Below, one piece after another: positions 28,194-37,290 of a stretch of DNA of 64,000 nt. Source of the DNA: an uncultured Roseobacter sp. (lineage in GTDB: Bacteria > Pseudomonadota > Alphaproteobacteria > Rhodobacterales > Rhodobacteraceae); contig NZ_CANLQB010000001.1 in assembly GCF_947493125.1 (NCBI RefSeq), forward strand, positions 186,001-250,000, written 5' to 3'. Position 1 is the first letter of the stretch. Each line of letters opens with the position of its first letter. The position numbers and the translations under genes were made by a program. A model generated the notes under the pieces. That model made no database searches, was not told where the DNA came from, and saw only the letters and a program-made list of their open reading frames with translations.

Positions 28194-30743
28194 TCAGGTT
28201 CCTCGGATCCGGGTGAGCATTTCGGTGGTGTCGCGCGACAGGTCCGGCAGGGCGAGGATGCGGTCGAGCTCGGCCGCGATCTTGGTCTTGCGGGCATCGT
28301 CGTACCGTGTCCAGGTCTGGAAGACCGAGCACATGCGCGCGGTGGTCTGCGGGTTGACCGGGTCGAGCTTGATCAGCCAGTCGGCCAGCAGGGTGTAGGC
28401 AGCCCCGCTGGCGTGGTGGAAGCCCGCGTGGTGGCCTGCCATTGCACCGATCACCGAGCGGAACCGGTTGGGGTTCTTCCAGTTGAAATCGGGGTGCTCG
28501 GTGAGCTTTTGTGCGGTGGCGGCCACTGCGTCCGGCTCCGCCTGCATGACCTGCAGGCCGAACCATTTGTCCATGACCAGACGGTCGGACGACCACTGTT
28601 GCTCAAAGGCCTGCAGGGCCGCGTCGCCCGCGTTCTGGCGTAGCAACACGGCAAGGGCTGCCAGCTGTTGGGTCATGTTGTCGGCGGCGTCGTATTGCGT
28701 CTGCGCTCGCTCGGGGCCTTCGGTGCGGGAGAGCAGGGACAGGGCCGCGTTGGCGAGGCTGCGGCGGCCCGATTGTTCTGCATTGGGGGCGTAGGGTTCG
28801 GTGACCTGATGGGTCTCGTAAAGGGTGGGCAGCAGGTCGGCGAGATGCTTGGCGAGCGCCTCACGCATCGCCTCGGAGGCATCCCAGATGGCCGCCGGAT
28901 CCGGGACCTCGCCCAGTTCGTGCAGCGTTCGCGCCAGGTCGGACTGGCCGGGCAGCCCCAGCATCAGCGCGCGATACGCAGGGTCGAGGCTGTCGTCGGC
29001 GAAGACGGCCCGGAGCCCGTCCAGATACTTGGCATCCGGTTTGGCGCCCTCGCGGATCATCGCGAGCAGGCTGCTGCGGGCGAGGTCGCGGCCCGCTTCC
29101 CAGCGGTTGAAGGGATCGGTGTCATGGGCCAGCAGGAAGGCGGTGTGCTCGTCCGGCAGCTCGCGTTTGAGCACCACAGGGGCGGAGAAGCCGCGCAGCA
29201 CCGAAGGGATAGGGCGCTCTGGCAGCCCTTCGAAGGTGAAGGATTGCGAGGCCTGGGTGAGCTCAAGCACTTGGCTGGCCACAAGCTCTTCGCCGGAGGG
29301 GGAGAGCAACCCGGTGACGATGGGGATGACCTGTGGCTGCGGGTCGGGCGTGGTCTCCGATGGGGCGAGGTCTTGCGTGAAGGTCAGGATGTAAGCGCCT
29401 GAATACCAGGCATCTTTTACAGTCACCGTTGGCGTGCCGGCCTGGCTGTACCAGCGCTTGAACTGGCTGAGATCGCGGCCGGTGGCGTCTTCGAAGACCT
29501 TGAGCCAGTCCTCGATGGTGCAGGCCTGCCCGTCGTGCCGGTCGAAATAGAGGCTGAGCGCCTTGTCGTAGGCCTGTGCCCCCACCAGACGGCGCAGCAT
29601 GCCGATCACCTCGGCGCCCTTTTCATAGACCGTGGCGGTGTAGAAGTTGTTGATCTCCTGAAAACTTTCGGGGCGCACGGGGTGGGCGAGCGGGCCCTGG
29701 TCCTCGGGGAACTGCCGGGCGCGCAGGTCGATCACGTCCGAGATGCGTTTCACCGGGGCCGAGCGCATGTCGGAGGTGAACTGGCTGTCGCGGAAGACGG
29801 TCAGGCCCTCTTTCAGGCAGAGCTGGAACCAGTCGCGGCAGGTGATGCGGTTGCCGGTCCAGTTGTGGAAATACTCATGGGCGATGATCGCCTCGATGCG
29901 CTCGAAATTGCCGTCTGTTGCGGTTTCGGGCGAGGCGAGCACGGCGGCGGAGTTAAAGATGTTCAGCCCCTTGTTCTCCATCGCGCCCATGTTGAAGTCG
30001 TCGACGGCGACGATGTTGAAGACGTCGAGGTCGTATTCGCGGCCATAGACCTCCTCATCCCATGTCATGCTGTCTTTGAGCGCCTGCATGCCGAAGGCGC
30101 ATTTGCCCTCGTCGCCGGGGCGGACGTAGAGGTTGAGATCGACGGCGCGGCCCGAGCGGGTGGTGAAACTGTCGGAGTGGGCGACGAGCTCGCCTGCGAC
30201 CAAAGCGAAGAGATAGGCGGGCTTGGGCCAGGGGTCGTGCCATTCGGCGCGGCCCTCCGAGGCCTTGACCGGGTTGCCGTTCGACAACAGCACCGGATGC
30301 GGGCCGTTGATGGTGACGGTGAAGACGCTCATCACGTCGGGGCGGTCGGGGTAGTAGGTGATCTTGCGGAACCCTTCCGCCTCGCATTGGGTGCAGTACA
30401 TGCCGTTCGACATGTAGAGCCCTTCGAGCGCGGTGTTGTTGGCGGGATCAATCTCGACCTCCGCCTCCCAGGTAAAGGGGGTGTCGGGCACGGTGCAGGT
30501 GAGGCCCTCGTCCGTGATCTCCGGATCGACCGCCGTGCCGTCGATGCGCGCGGAGATCAGGGTGAGGTTTTCGCCGTGCAGGAAGATCTGCCCTCCGGCA
30601 TCGGGCTTTGGAGCAAAGGCAATCCGGCTTTTGACCCGCGTGGCATGGGGATTGAGATCGAAGGTCAGCGCCACCGATGTGACATCAAAGCCGAAGGGTT
30701 TGTAATCCTTGAGATAAATCGTCGTCGGGGCCGCGTCGCGCAT
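28194..30743 (-). CDS. pepN: Aminopeptidase N (M1 family)
   Basis: PepN is a broad-specificity zinc aminopeptidase that finishes intracellular peptide turnover. The 849 residues match the gammaproteobacterial-type PepN length. The exopeptidase motif GAMENKGLN is near residue 250 and the zinc motif HEYFHNW followed by the third ligand Glu in LKEGLTVF is near 293-316. The N-terminus (IYLKDYKPFGFDVTSVALTFDL) and the helical C-terminal domain are characteristic. No signal peptide is seen, so it is cytoplasmic. The downstream SDR starts three bases after the stop. Confidence 0.96.
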   Translation of the reverse strand: MRDAAPTTIYLKDYKPFGFDVTSVALTFDLNPHATRVKSRIAFAPKPDAGGQIFLHGENLTLISARIDGTAVDPEITDEGLTCTVPDTPFTWEAEVEIDPANNTALEGLYMSNGMYCTQCEAEGFRKITYYPDRPDVMSVFTVTINGPHPVLLSNGNPVKASEGRAEWHDPWPKPAYLFALVAGELVAHSDSFTTRSGRAVDLNLYVRPGDEGKCAFGMQALKDSMTWDEEVYGREYDLDVFNIVAVDDFNMGAMENKGLNIFNSAAVLASPETATDGNFERIEAIIAHEYFHNWTGNRITCRDWFQLCLKEGLTVFRDSQFTSDMRSAPVKRISDVIDLRARQFPEDQGPLAHPVRPESFQEINNFYTATVYEKGAEVIGMLRRLVGAQAYDKALSLYFDRHDGQACTIEDWLKVFEDATGRDLSQFKRWYSQAGTPTVTVKDAWYSGAYILTFTQDLAPSETTPDPQPQVIPIVTGLLSPSGEELVASQVLELTQASQSFTFEGLPERPIPSVLRGFSAPVVLKRELPDEHTAFLLAHDTDPFNRWEAGRDLARSSLLAMIREGAKPDAKYLDGLRAVFADDSLDPAYRALMLGLPGQSDLARTLHELGEVPDPAAIWDASEAMREALAKHLADLLPTLYETHQVTEPYAPNAEQSGRRSLANAALSLLSRTEGPERAQTQYDAADNMTQQLAALAVLLRQNAGDAALQAFEQQWSSDRLVMDKWFGLQVMQAEPDAVAATAQKLTEHPDFNWKNPNRFRSVIGAMAGHHAGFHHASGAAYTLLADWLIKLDPVNPQTTARMCSVFQTWTRYDDARKTKIAAELDRILALPDLSRDTTEMLTRIRGT

Positions 30744-30848
30744 CGGGTCACCTGCCTTGGATCTGGAACCTGAGAGATGGTTCGGACGTTAGACAGTGAA
30801 CTGCGCGCTCGCAACCCGGCTTGCGCGCCCTAGATGAAAGGAATGATC

Positions 30849-31040
30849 ATGTCAGCACCTGACACGAATATCGACCGTCAAACACGTCGGCACTGGCCGG
30901 CGATCCTCGGCATATCGGCGGCGATTCTTTTGGGGATTGTCATCGGTCTCTTCATCGCTTCGGTGATGGACGTGGAAGACGGCCCGCAGATGAGCGAGAT
31001 CGAACTGCAGAACGGCGTGGCCGTGATGTCGGACGGCTAA
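30849..31040 (+). CDS. Small single-pass membrane protein, 63 residues
   Basis: Unrecognised. From the ATG at 30849 (AAAGGA seven bases upstream; other in-frame ATGs at 30834 and 30843) it has 63 residues. A basic N-terminus (DRQTRRHWP) leads into one hydrophobic helix (about 17-37, [20 protein letters not shown]) and a short acidic tail. It diverges from pepN and is followed after five bases by the DUF2256 gene. Function unknown. Confidence 0.6.
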   Translation: MSAPDTNIDRQTRRHWPAILGISAAILLGIVIGLFIASVMDVEDGPQMSEIELQNGVAVMSDG

Positions 31041-31045
31041 GGCGC

Positions 31046-31207
31046 GTGCGCCGGAAGGGGGATTTGCCGCAAAAGACCTGTGTGGTCTGCGGCCGACCAT
31101 TCACCTGGCGAAAGAAGTGGGACAAGGTCTGGGCAGAGGTGCGCTATTGCTCGGAACGGTGCCGTCGCAACGGGAAAAGCGGCGGCACCGGTCAATTGGT
31201 AAAGTAA
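31046..31207 (+). CDS. DUF2256 small zinc-ribbon-like protein
   Basis: A 53-residue protein from a GTG at 31046. The sequence [19 protein letters not shown] followed by [11 protein letters not shown] is the DUF2256 signature: two Cys pairs (C-x2-C and C-x3-C) around an aromatic and basic core, very likely a zinc site. It is short enough to be missed by automatic gene calling. The function of the family is unknown; many small ribbons of this kind bind nucleic acid or protein. It sits between a small membrane protein and glcB. Confidence 0.85.
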   Translation: MRRKGDLPQKTCVVCGRPFTWRKKWDKVWAEVRYCSERCRRNGKSGGTGQLVK

Positions 31208-31230
31208 ACTGACCGGCTTTATTGCCTCTC

Positions 31231-31240
31231 GAAAATTTTC
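31231..31240. promoter_or_regulatory. Palindrome upstream of glcB
   Basis: GAAAATTTTC is a perfect 10-base palindrome 53 bases before the glcB ATG, in a short AT-rich patch. It may lie in the glcB promoter. No regulator is assigned; short AT palindromes are common by chance. Confidence 0.2.
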
Positions 31241-31292
31241 CTCGTACATCTTCGCATACGAGCCCCTGGGGCAGCATCGAGGAGCGTGTGAG

Positions 31293-33434
31293 ATGGCCGG
31301 GTATCAACAGAAAAACGAGTTGCAGGTCGCGGATGCGCTTGTCGCGTTTCTGGAGGAGCAGGCGTTGCCGGGCACCGGCGTCGATCCGGCCGCCTTCTGG
31401 CAGGGATTTTCCGCTCTGGTGGCCGAGACCGCGCAGGAGAACCGCGATCTGCTGGCCAGGCGGGAGGATTTGCAGGCGCAGATCGATGCCTGGCATCTGG
31501 AGCGGCGCGGGCAGGCGCATGACCACGAGGCTTATTGCGCTTTTCTGCGCGAGATCGGTTATCTGGTCGACGAGGGCGATGATTTCGAGATCGACACCGC
31601 CAATGTGGACCCGGAGATCGCGTCGGTGCCGGGGCCGCAGCTGGTGGTGCCCATCACCAACGCCCGCTATGCGCTGAATGCGGCGAATGCGCGCTGGGGC
31701 AGTCTGTATGACGGGTTTTATGGCACGGATGCGATGGGCAGCGCCCCGCCCGGCGGCGGCTATGATCAGGGGCGCGGGGCGCGGGTTGTGGCACGGGCGC
31801 GGGTGTTTCTGGACGAGGCCTTTCCGATCACGCGCACCTCTCACGCCGATGCCAAGCGCTATTATGTGCACAAGGGCGCCCTTCTGGTGGATGACCAGTT
31901 CCTCGTTCACCCCGAGAAATTCGTGGGCTACACCGGGCATCCCAAGGCGCCCTCGACCGTCATGCTGCGCAACAACGGGCTGCATGTGGAGCTGGTCTTT
32001 GACCGCACCCATGCGATCGGCAGCCGGGATCAGGCGGGGCTGACCGATGTGCGGCTGGAGAGTGCGATTTCGGCCATCATGGACTGCGAAGATTCGGTGG
32101 CCTGTGTGGACGCCGAGGACAAGGTTGTTGCCTACGCCAACTGGCTGGGGCTGATGAAGGGCGATCTGGAAGACACCTTCGAGAAAGGCGGGGAACAGAT
32201 CACCCGTGCCCTGAACCCAGACCGCGAGTTAATTGCACCCGACGGCACCAAGCTGACGTTGAAGGGCCGGGCGCTGATGCTGGTGCGCAACGTGGGCCAT
32301 CTGATGACCAATCCGGCGATCCTGGACAAGGACGGCACCGAGATTTTCGAAGGGGTGATGGATGCGATGATCACCACGCTGATCGCCATGCATGATCTGG
32401 GAAGAGAGGGGGGCAACTCGCTCACCGGGTCGGTCTATGTGGTGAAGCCCAAGATGCACGGGCCCGAGGAGGTTGCCTTCGCCGACCGCACGTTCACCCG
32501 TGTCGAAGAGATCCTGGCGCTGCCGCAGTACACCGTCAAGCTGGGCATCATGGATGAGGAGCGCCGGACCTCGGTGAACCTGAAGGAGTGTATTCGCGCC
32601 GCGAAGTCCCGGGTTGCCTTCATCAACACCGGGTTTCTGGACCGCACCGGCGACGAAATTCATACCTCCATGGAGGCGGGGCCTTTCAGCCGCAAGGACT
32701 TTATCAAGCGCAAGACCTGGATCGGCGCTTATGAGAACCAGAATGTGGATATTGGCCTTGAATGCGGGCTGAGTGGCAAGGCCCAGATCGGCAAGGGCAT
32801 GTGGGCGATGCCGGACCTGATGGCGGCGATGCTGGAGCAGAAGATCGAGCATCCGAAATCGGGCGCCAACTGCGCCTGGGTGCCGAGCCCGACGGCGGCA
32901 ACGCTGCACAGCCTACATTATCACAAGGTGGACGTCTTCGCCGTGCAGGAGAAGCTGCGCGCGGGCGGGCGGCGCGCCTATGTGGACACGGTTCTGAACA
33001 TCCCGCTGGCGGAGTACCGCAAGTGGAGCGAGGGCCAGATCATCCGCGAGATCGAGAACAACGCGCAAGGCATCCTGGGCTATGTGGTGCGCTGGGTCGA
33101 TCAAGGGGTTGGCTGCTCGAAAGTGCCGGATATCAATGATGTGGGTCTCATGGAGGACCGCGCGACCTGCCGGATTTCGGCGCAGCATATTGCCAACTGG
33201 CTGCATCACGGGGTGGTGGACGCGCAGCAGGTCATGGGGGTCATGCGCAAGATGGCCGAGGTCGTGGACGGGCAGAATGCGCATGATCCGCTCTATCAGT
33301 CGATGGCGCCCGGCTTTGACGGGATCGCCTTTCAGGCCGCCTGCGATCTGGTCTTCAAGGGCCGGGTGCAGCCCTCGGGATATACGGAGCCGGTGCTGCA
33401 TGCACGGCGCCTCGAATTGAAGGCCGCGGGCTAG
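31293..33434 (+). CDS. glcB: Malate synthase G
   Basis: GlcB condenses glyoxylate with acetyl-CoA to give malate, completing the glyoxylate bypass or glycolate use. The 713 residues match the G isoform (about 720) rather than the shorter A form. Characteristic segments: [20 protein letters not shown] near 265, RVGHLM-like [18 protein letters not shown] near 330, and [19 protein letters not shown] near 446. GAGGAGCG lies upstream of the ATG. A GlcG-like protein follows, a pairing seen in glycolate loci. Confidence 0.97.
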   Translation: MAGYQQKNELQVADALVAFLEEQALPGTGVDPAAFWQGFSALVAETAQENRDLLARREDLQAQIDAWHLERRGQAHDHEAYCAFLREIGYLVDEGDDFEIDTANVDPEIASVPGPQLVVPITNARYALNAANARWGSLYDGFYGTDAMGSAPPGGGYDQGRGARVVARARVFLDEAFPITRTSHADAKRYYVHKGALLVDDQFLVHPEKFVGYTGHPKAPSTVMLRNNGLHVELVFDRTHAIGSRDQAGLTDVRLESAISAIMDCEDSVACVDAEDKVVAYANWLGLMKGDLEDTFEKGGEQITRALNPDRELIAPDGTKLTLKGRALMLVRNVGHLMTNPAILDKDGTEIFEGVMDAMITTLIAMHDLGREGGNSLTGSVYVVKPKMHGPEEVAFADRTFTRVEEILALPQYTVKLGIMDEERRTSVNLKECIRAAKSRVAFINTGFLDRTGDEIHTSMEAGPFSRKDFIKRKTWIGAYENQNVDIGLECGLSGKAQIGKGMWAMPDLMAAMLEQKIEHPKSGANCAWVPSPTAATLHSLHYHKVDVFAVQEKLRAGGRRAYVDTVLNIPLAEYRKWSEGQIIREIENNAQGILGYVVRWVDQGVGCSKVPDINDVGLMEDRATCRISAQHIANWLHHGVVDAQQVMGVMRKMAEVVDGQNAHDPLYQSMAPGFDGIAFQAACDLVFKGRVQPSGYTEPVLHARRLELKAAG

Positions 33435-33481
33435 GATCTGCTGTCCTTCGTGTTACGTCGCCTTTGAACTCAGGAGAACTC

Positions 33482-33907
33482 ATGACCATCAGTTTACGCC
33501 GGGCCCGCACGATCATTCGCAAGACCTTTGAGAAGGGGCGCGAGATGGAGTTGAAACCGCTGTCTGTGGTGGTGCTGGATGCCGGCGGCAACGTGCAGGC
33601 GTTCGAGCGCGAGGATGGGGCCGCGCCCGGGCGGTTCGAGATAGCGTTCGGTAAGGCCTATGGCACCGTCATGCTGGGCATTCCGGGTTCGGCACAGATG
33701 GCGCGGGCGGAGAGCCAGGCCTATTTCATGGGCTGCGTGAACGGGGCCTATGGCGGCAAGGTGATCCCGGTGCCCGGTGGCATTCTCATCCGCGACCGCA
33801 AAGGGGCTGTGGTCGGCGCCATCGGTGTGACGGGCGATACGTCCGACAATGATGCGGCGGTGGGCAGTGCCGCCATCGAAGCGGTGGGGCTGGTTGCTGA
33901 AAGCTGA
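33482..33907 (+). CDS. GlcG/HbpS family heme-binding-type protein
   Basis: This 141-residue protein belongs to the GlcG/HbpS-like family (DUF336): SVVVLDAGGNVQAFEREDGA, an Ala/Gly-rich centre, VPGGILIRDRKGAVVGAIGVTGDTSDNDAAV at the end. Members bind heme or small ligands; GlcG itself has no proven role. The ATG at 33482 has AGGAGA upstream; the in-frame TTG at 33464 is ignored. It lies 47 bases after glcB on the same strand. Confidence 0.88.
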   Translation: MTISLRRARTIIRKTFEKGREMELKPLSVVVLDAGGNVQAFEREDGAAPGRFEIAFGKAYGTVMLGIPGSAQMARAESQAYFMGCVNGAYGGKVIPVPGGILIRDRKGAVVGAIGVTGDTSDNDAAVGSAAIEAVGLVAES

Positions 33908-34006
33908 GGCAGTTTGCAATTGCGCACAGGTCTTTGCGCGGTCATGGACTGTTAACCCGGCCCGTGCGAGGGTATGGTCTCGCAAAGAGATCTGAAGGGA
34001 AGAGCA

Positions 34007-34783
34007 ATGGCGCGGCCGGTCGTTGGCATCATCTGCAACCGCTATCTGATCAATGACGAATACCCGGTGCATGCGGGCGGGACGATGAACTCCGACGCGA
34101 TCGCCGGAGTGGCGGAGTGTGTGCCGATGATTGTGCCGTCCAATCCGGATTACGTGTCGATCAACGATCTGTTGGAGGCCTGTGACGGCTTCCTTCTGAC
34201 CGGGGGCCGGCCCAATGTGCATCCCGAGGAGTATGGCGAGGAGGCGACCGCCGCGCATGGCGACTTTGATCGCGCGCGCGATGCGATTGCGCTGCCGCTG
34301 ATCCGCGCCTGTGTGGACCGCGGGCAGCCGTTCCTGGGCATCTGCCGGGGCTTTCAGGAGGTGAATGTGGCTCTGGGTGGCTCCTTGCATCCTGAAATCC
34401 GGGACCTGCCGGGGCGGATGAATCACCGGATGCCGCCCGATGGCACGCTGCAGGAGAAGTTCGAGAACCGCCATACCGTCTCCTTCACCGAGGGCGGCGT
34501 GTTTCATCGCCTGATGGGCGCGCAGGAGGTGGTGACCAACACGCTGCACGGTCAGGGGATCAAGCAGGCCGCGCCGCGCGTCGTGGTTGATGGGGTGGCA
34601 CCCGATGGCACGCCCGAGGCAATCTTCATCAAGGATGCGCCGGGTTTCACCCTCTCGGTCCAGTGGCACCCCGAGTACCAGGCGGCCGAGGACCCGGTCT
34701 CGCGCCCGCTCTTTGCCGCCTTTGGCCGCGCCGCGCAGGCCTGGTCGCAGGGGCGGCGGCTGACGCCGGCGCAGGTAGCCTAG
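34007..34783 (+). CDS. Gamma-glutamyl-gamma-aminobutyrate hydrolase-like (C26) protein
   Basis: This 258-residue class I glutamine-amidotransferase-fold hydrolase resembles PuuD, which splits gamma-Glu-GABA in putrescine breakdown. The nucleophile Cys is in LGICRGFQEVNVALGGSLH (near residue 110) and the His/Glu pair in SVQWHPEYQ near 217. DGFLLTGGRPNVHPEEYGE is the typical oxyanion-side segment. The ATG at 34007 follows GAAGGGA. No other puu genes are nearby, so the true substrate is open. Confidence 0.85.
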   Translation: MARPVVGIICNRYLINDEYPVHAGGTMNSDAIAGVAECVPMIVPSNPDYVSINDLLEACDGFLLTGGRPNVHPEEYGEEATAAHGDFDRARDAIALPLIRACVDRGQPFLGICRGFQEVNVALGGSLHPEIRDLPGRMNHRMPPDGTLQEKFENRHTVSFTEGGVFHRLMGAQEVVTNTLHGQGIKQAAPRVVVDGVAPDGTPEAIFIKDAPGFTLSVQWHPEYQAAEDPVSRPLFAAFGRAAQAWSQGRRLTPAQVA

Positions 34784-35328
34784 GCGCTTTCGGGCGCCGT
34801 CGTTTTCAACCCCATCTCGCTGAATTTCGGGGGGCGTGCCGGAGTGGCGCGCAGATGCGCGGTGGCCAGATCGCGGTGCAGAGAGGTCCAGCTCCAATCG
34901 GTGGGACGCTCCACCAGGCCCGCCTCGACCGGTGCGGTATGGATGAGGCGCCGGTGCAGCATCAAATCGTGGGCCGAGCGGATGCGATGTTCCCAGAAGC
35001 GGCGCTGCCAGATGCCCTTCTCCTTGCGCAGGATTTCTGTGGCTGTCCGGTCCTCCGGCGGTGGGAGCGCGCGGGAGAACCGGCTCTTCAGAAAGCTCCA
35101 GCGGGTGCTGAAGTCGGCCTCGCCCTCTGGCAAAGTCCAGATCGTATGGATCGCGGCGGGCAGGATGACGATGTCGTCGATGCTGAACGGGTAGCGACTG
35201 ATGGTCTGGCGCATGGCGCGGCGCAGCAGGTCAACCTGATCGGTCAGCAGGGTGCTGCGCGGGTCGACCAAGCGCGCGGTAAAGAAGAAGGTGCCGCCGG
35301 GTGTTTTTGAACGGATCTGATGTCCCAT
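34780..35328 (-). CDS. REP-associated tyrosine transposase (RAYT)-like protein with degenerate catalytic motifs
   Basis: This 182-residue protein clearly belongs to the RAYT/Y1 family: GTFFFTARLVDPRSTLL at the start, IWTLPEGEADFSTRWSFLKSRF in the middle, WQRRFWEHRIRSAHD and APVEAGLVERPTDWSWTSLHRD at the end. The HUH motif, normally like PDHMH, reads PAAIH, so the first His is Ala. The region that normally carries the catalytic Tyr (like DYIxxNP) reads RRLIHTAP; the only Tyr in the whole protein is far upstream, in SRYPF. It is full length with no frameshift. It should not cut DNA but could still bind REP hairpins. Two REPs lie 45 and 97 bases upstream. Confidence 0.88.
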   Translation of the reverse strand: MGHQIRSKTPGGTFFFTARLVDPRSTLLTDQVDLLRRAMRQTISRYPFSIDDIVILPAAIHTIWTLPEGEADFSTRWSFLKSRFSRALPPPEDRTATEILRKEKGIWQRRFWEHRIRSAHDLMLHRRLIHTAPVEAGLVERPTDWSWTSLHRDLATAHLRATPARPPKFSEMGLKTTAPESA

Positions 35329-35372
35329 GCCGCGAGGCTAGCCACGGCATGGTTAAGGAAGGCTGAATCGCG

Positions 35373-35406
35373 GGCAGGGGTGGCCTGAAAGCCCACCCCA
35401 CCTGCC
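35373..35406 (+). repeat. REP-type palindrome A
   Basis: A 34-base imperfect palindrome: GGCAGG and GGTGG pair with CCACC and CCTGCC around a central CCTGAAAG. Its 19-base core (35379-35397) is the exact reverse complement of the cores of copies B and D. It lies upstream of the RAYT-like gene. Confidence 0.85.
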
Positions 35407-35424
35407 AGCACAGACCGCAGAACA

Positions 35425-35458
35425 GGCAGGTGCGGTGGGCTTTCAGGCCACCGCCTGG
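35425..35458 (-). repeat. REP-type palindrome B, opposite orientation to A
   Basis: A 34-base copy facing A across 18 bases, so A and B form a paired element like a BIME. The core GGTGGGCTTTCAGGCCACC (35434-35452) matches copy D exactly. It ends two bases before the stop of the SDR gene at 35461. Confidence 0.85.
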
Positions 35459-35460
35459 TA

Positions 35461-36213
35461 CTATATTTGCCCGCCCGCGATCTCGATGGCCTGTCCGTTC
35501 ACGCTCTCCGACCCGTCCGAAACCAGCCAGAGCGCCGCTGCGGCGACCTCCTCGGGCGCGATCAGGCGGTTGTGGCGGTTGGCCGAGACCATCATTGCGC
35601 GCGCCTTGTCCGCGCTGACGCCCGCGCGCGCGGAGATCGAGGCCGTGTTGCGGGTCACGATGTCGGTGTCCACATAGGCGGGGCAGAGCGTGTTGAAGGT
35701 GATGGGCTTGCCGATATAATCCTCGCTGAGGGCGCGGATCAGCCCGACCATGCCGTGTTTGGAGGCCGTATAGCAGGCCGCGCCCGGCAGCCCGCGCAGA
35801 CCGGCGACGGAGGAGACCGCGATCACGCGCCCCCAGTCGGTCTCGCGCATGGACTGCAGCGCCTCGCGGATCGTCAGGAAGGCGCCGTCGAGGTTGGTGG
35901 CCATCATGTCGCGCCAGAAGTCCAGATCGGTCTTATGCAGCGCGCGGCCTTCGGCGATGCCGGCGTTCGCGACGCAGATCTGGATCGGGCCGCGTGCCTC
36001 GACCGCTGCGGCGGTGGTCTCGACCACCCGCGCCTCGTCGCGCACATCCATGCTCATGCCGACGATGCCGTCTCCGGCCGCGGCATCGAGCGCTGCCTGC
36101 CTGCGGCCCGTGATCGTCACCGCCGCGCCGCGTGCGGCCAACGCGCGGGCGATGGCCAGCCCGATGCCGCTGCCGCCTCCCGTGACCAGCGCGTGTTTGC
36201 CCTCAAGCTCCAT
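35461..36213 (-). CDS. Short-chain dehydrogenase (3-hydroxybutyrate dehydrogenase-like)
   Basis: A 250-residue classical SDR: cofactor loop TGGGSGIGLAIARALAARG near residue 10, NAGIAEG near 83, catalytic Tyr/Lys in ACYTASKHGMVGLIRALSEDY near 146, then NTLCPAYVDTDIVTRNTASI. The last segment resembles 3-hydroxybutyrate dehydrogenases, but the substrate is unproven. I start at the ATG at 36213 (MELEGKHALVTGG); further upstream the frame is only Arg-rich filler. REP copy B abuts its 3' end. Confidence 0.88.
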   Translation of the reverse strand: MELEGKHALVTGGGSGIGLAIARALAARGAAVTITGRRQAALDAAAGDGIVGMSMDVRDEARVVETTAAAVEARGPIQICVANAGIAEGRALHKTDLDFWRDMMATNLDGAFLTIREALQSMRETDWGRVIAVSSVAGLRGLPGAACYTASKHGMVGLIRALSEDYIGKPITFNTLCPAYVDTDIVTRNTASISARAGVSADKARAMMVSANRHNRLIAPEEVAAAALWLVSDGSESVNGQAIEIAGGQI

Positions 36214-36338
36214 GTCTTGCCCCTCCCGCTCTGTGCCTCCCGACCTTAGCGGCGGCCTGCCGCGACACAAGCTGCCGGATGGCTTGTCTCCGCGTCGAGC
36301 AGGGCGTAGCCTTGGCCCAACCATCTGGAGGGTGAGCG

Positions 36339-36719
36339 ATGCAGCGTGTGCGCGGGTTCGGTGGCTTTTTCTTTCGGGCCAGGGATCCCAAGGCTCTGGC
36401 CGCCTGGTACGCGCGACATCTGGGCATCTCGGAAGTGCCTCAGGACTATGAAAGCCCGGTCTGGACGCAGGAGGCGGGCCCCACGGTCTTTGCGCCCTTT
36501 GCCGCGGACACGGAGTATTTCGGCAACGCGGAGAAGCAGTGGATGCTGAACTTCCGCGTCGATGATCTCGATGCGATGGCAGACCAACTGCGCGCAGCGG
36601 GCATCACCGTCGACATGCACCCGGAGGAGCTGCCGAACGGGCGGTTTGCGCGGCTCTATGATCCCGAGGGCAACCCCATCGAACTTTGGGAGCCTCGGTC
36701 TGCGGAACCGGGGCCGTGA
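36339..36719 (+). CDS. VOC (glyoxalase/bleomycin-resistance-fold) protein
   Basis: A 126-residue protein with the vicinal-oxygen-chelate fold: GGFFFRARDPKALAAWYARHLGI at the start and FARLYDPEGNPIELWEPRS at the end, which carries the usual metal-ligand Glu. GGAGGGTGAGCG precedes the ATG. The family covers glyoxalases, dioxygenases and resistance proteins, so no substrate can be named. It overlaps the following membrane-protein gene by four bases (GTGA). Confidence 0.88.
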   Translation: MQRVRGFGGFFFRARDPKALAAWYARHLGISEVPQDYESPVWTQEAGPTVFAPFAADTEYFGNAEKQWMLNFRVDDLDAMADQLRAAGITVDMHPEELPNGRFARLYDPEGNPIELWEPRSAEPGP

Positions 36720-37165
36720 AATGGCTCGACCTGCCGCCCGTTTGGCTTGTGGGCTGCGCGGTGCTGGCCTGGGTGCAGGCGAAGTATCTTTCGTTCAATC
36801 TGAGCCTCGCGCATCCCGTCACCTTCCTGCTGGCGGGGTTGCTGGTCGGCGGTGGCCTTGTGCTGACCCTGCTCGCGGCGATGGAGTTCCGCAAACATCG
36901 GACGACCATCGTGCCGCATCAGATGCCGACCAATCTGATCCAGTCCGGCATCTTCGGGCGCACCCGCAACCCGATCTATCTCGCTGACGTGCTGATCCTC
37001 GCGGGGCTCTGCCTGTGGTGGGATGCGGTGCTCGCATTGGTGCTGGTGCCGATCCTGGTCTGGGTGCTGGAGCAGCGCTTTATCGTGCCGGAGGAGAACC
37101 GCATGCGGCGGGAATTCCGGGCGGATTATGCCAGATATGAGCAAAAAGTGCGCCGCTGGCTGTGA
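36716..37165 (+). CDS. Isoprenylcysteine carboxyl methyltransferase-like membrane protein
   Basis: A 149-residue membrane protein with about four helices. The C-terminal segment GIFGRTRNPIYLADVLILAG, then FIVPEENRMRREFRADYARYEQKVRRWL, is the hallmark of the ICMT/PEMT-like family, which uses SAM inside the membrane. Bacterial substrates are mostly unknown. The GTG at 36716 overlaps the VOC stop, so the two are likely co-translated. A longer in-frame start at 36686 overlaps VOC by 34 bases and is less likely. Confidence 0.8.
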   Translation: MKWLDLPPVWLVGCAVLAWVQAKYLSFNLSLAHPVTFLLAGLLVGGGLVLTLLAAMEFRKHRTTIVPHQMPTNLIQSGIFGRTRNPIYLADVLILAGLCLWWDAVLALVLVPILVWVLEQRFIVPEENRMRREFRADYARYEQKVRRWL

Positions 37166-37290
37166 TTTCTTTGCAGTTGTTGCGCGGCGTTGTTGGCGAG
37201 GGGATTGTACCTCCGGAGCCTGCGGGGTAGTGGACAACGCGAGTCTGTGCGCCATTTTGGGCAAAAACGCATCAAACGGGGGAGTTTCAG

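Noticed and set aside
34780-35460. Complete insertion sequence around the RAYT-like gene
   Set aside because: There are no target-site duplications or terminal inverted repeats; RAYTs are single-copy genes flanked by REPs rather than classical insertion sequences.
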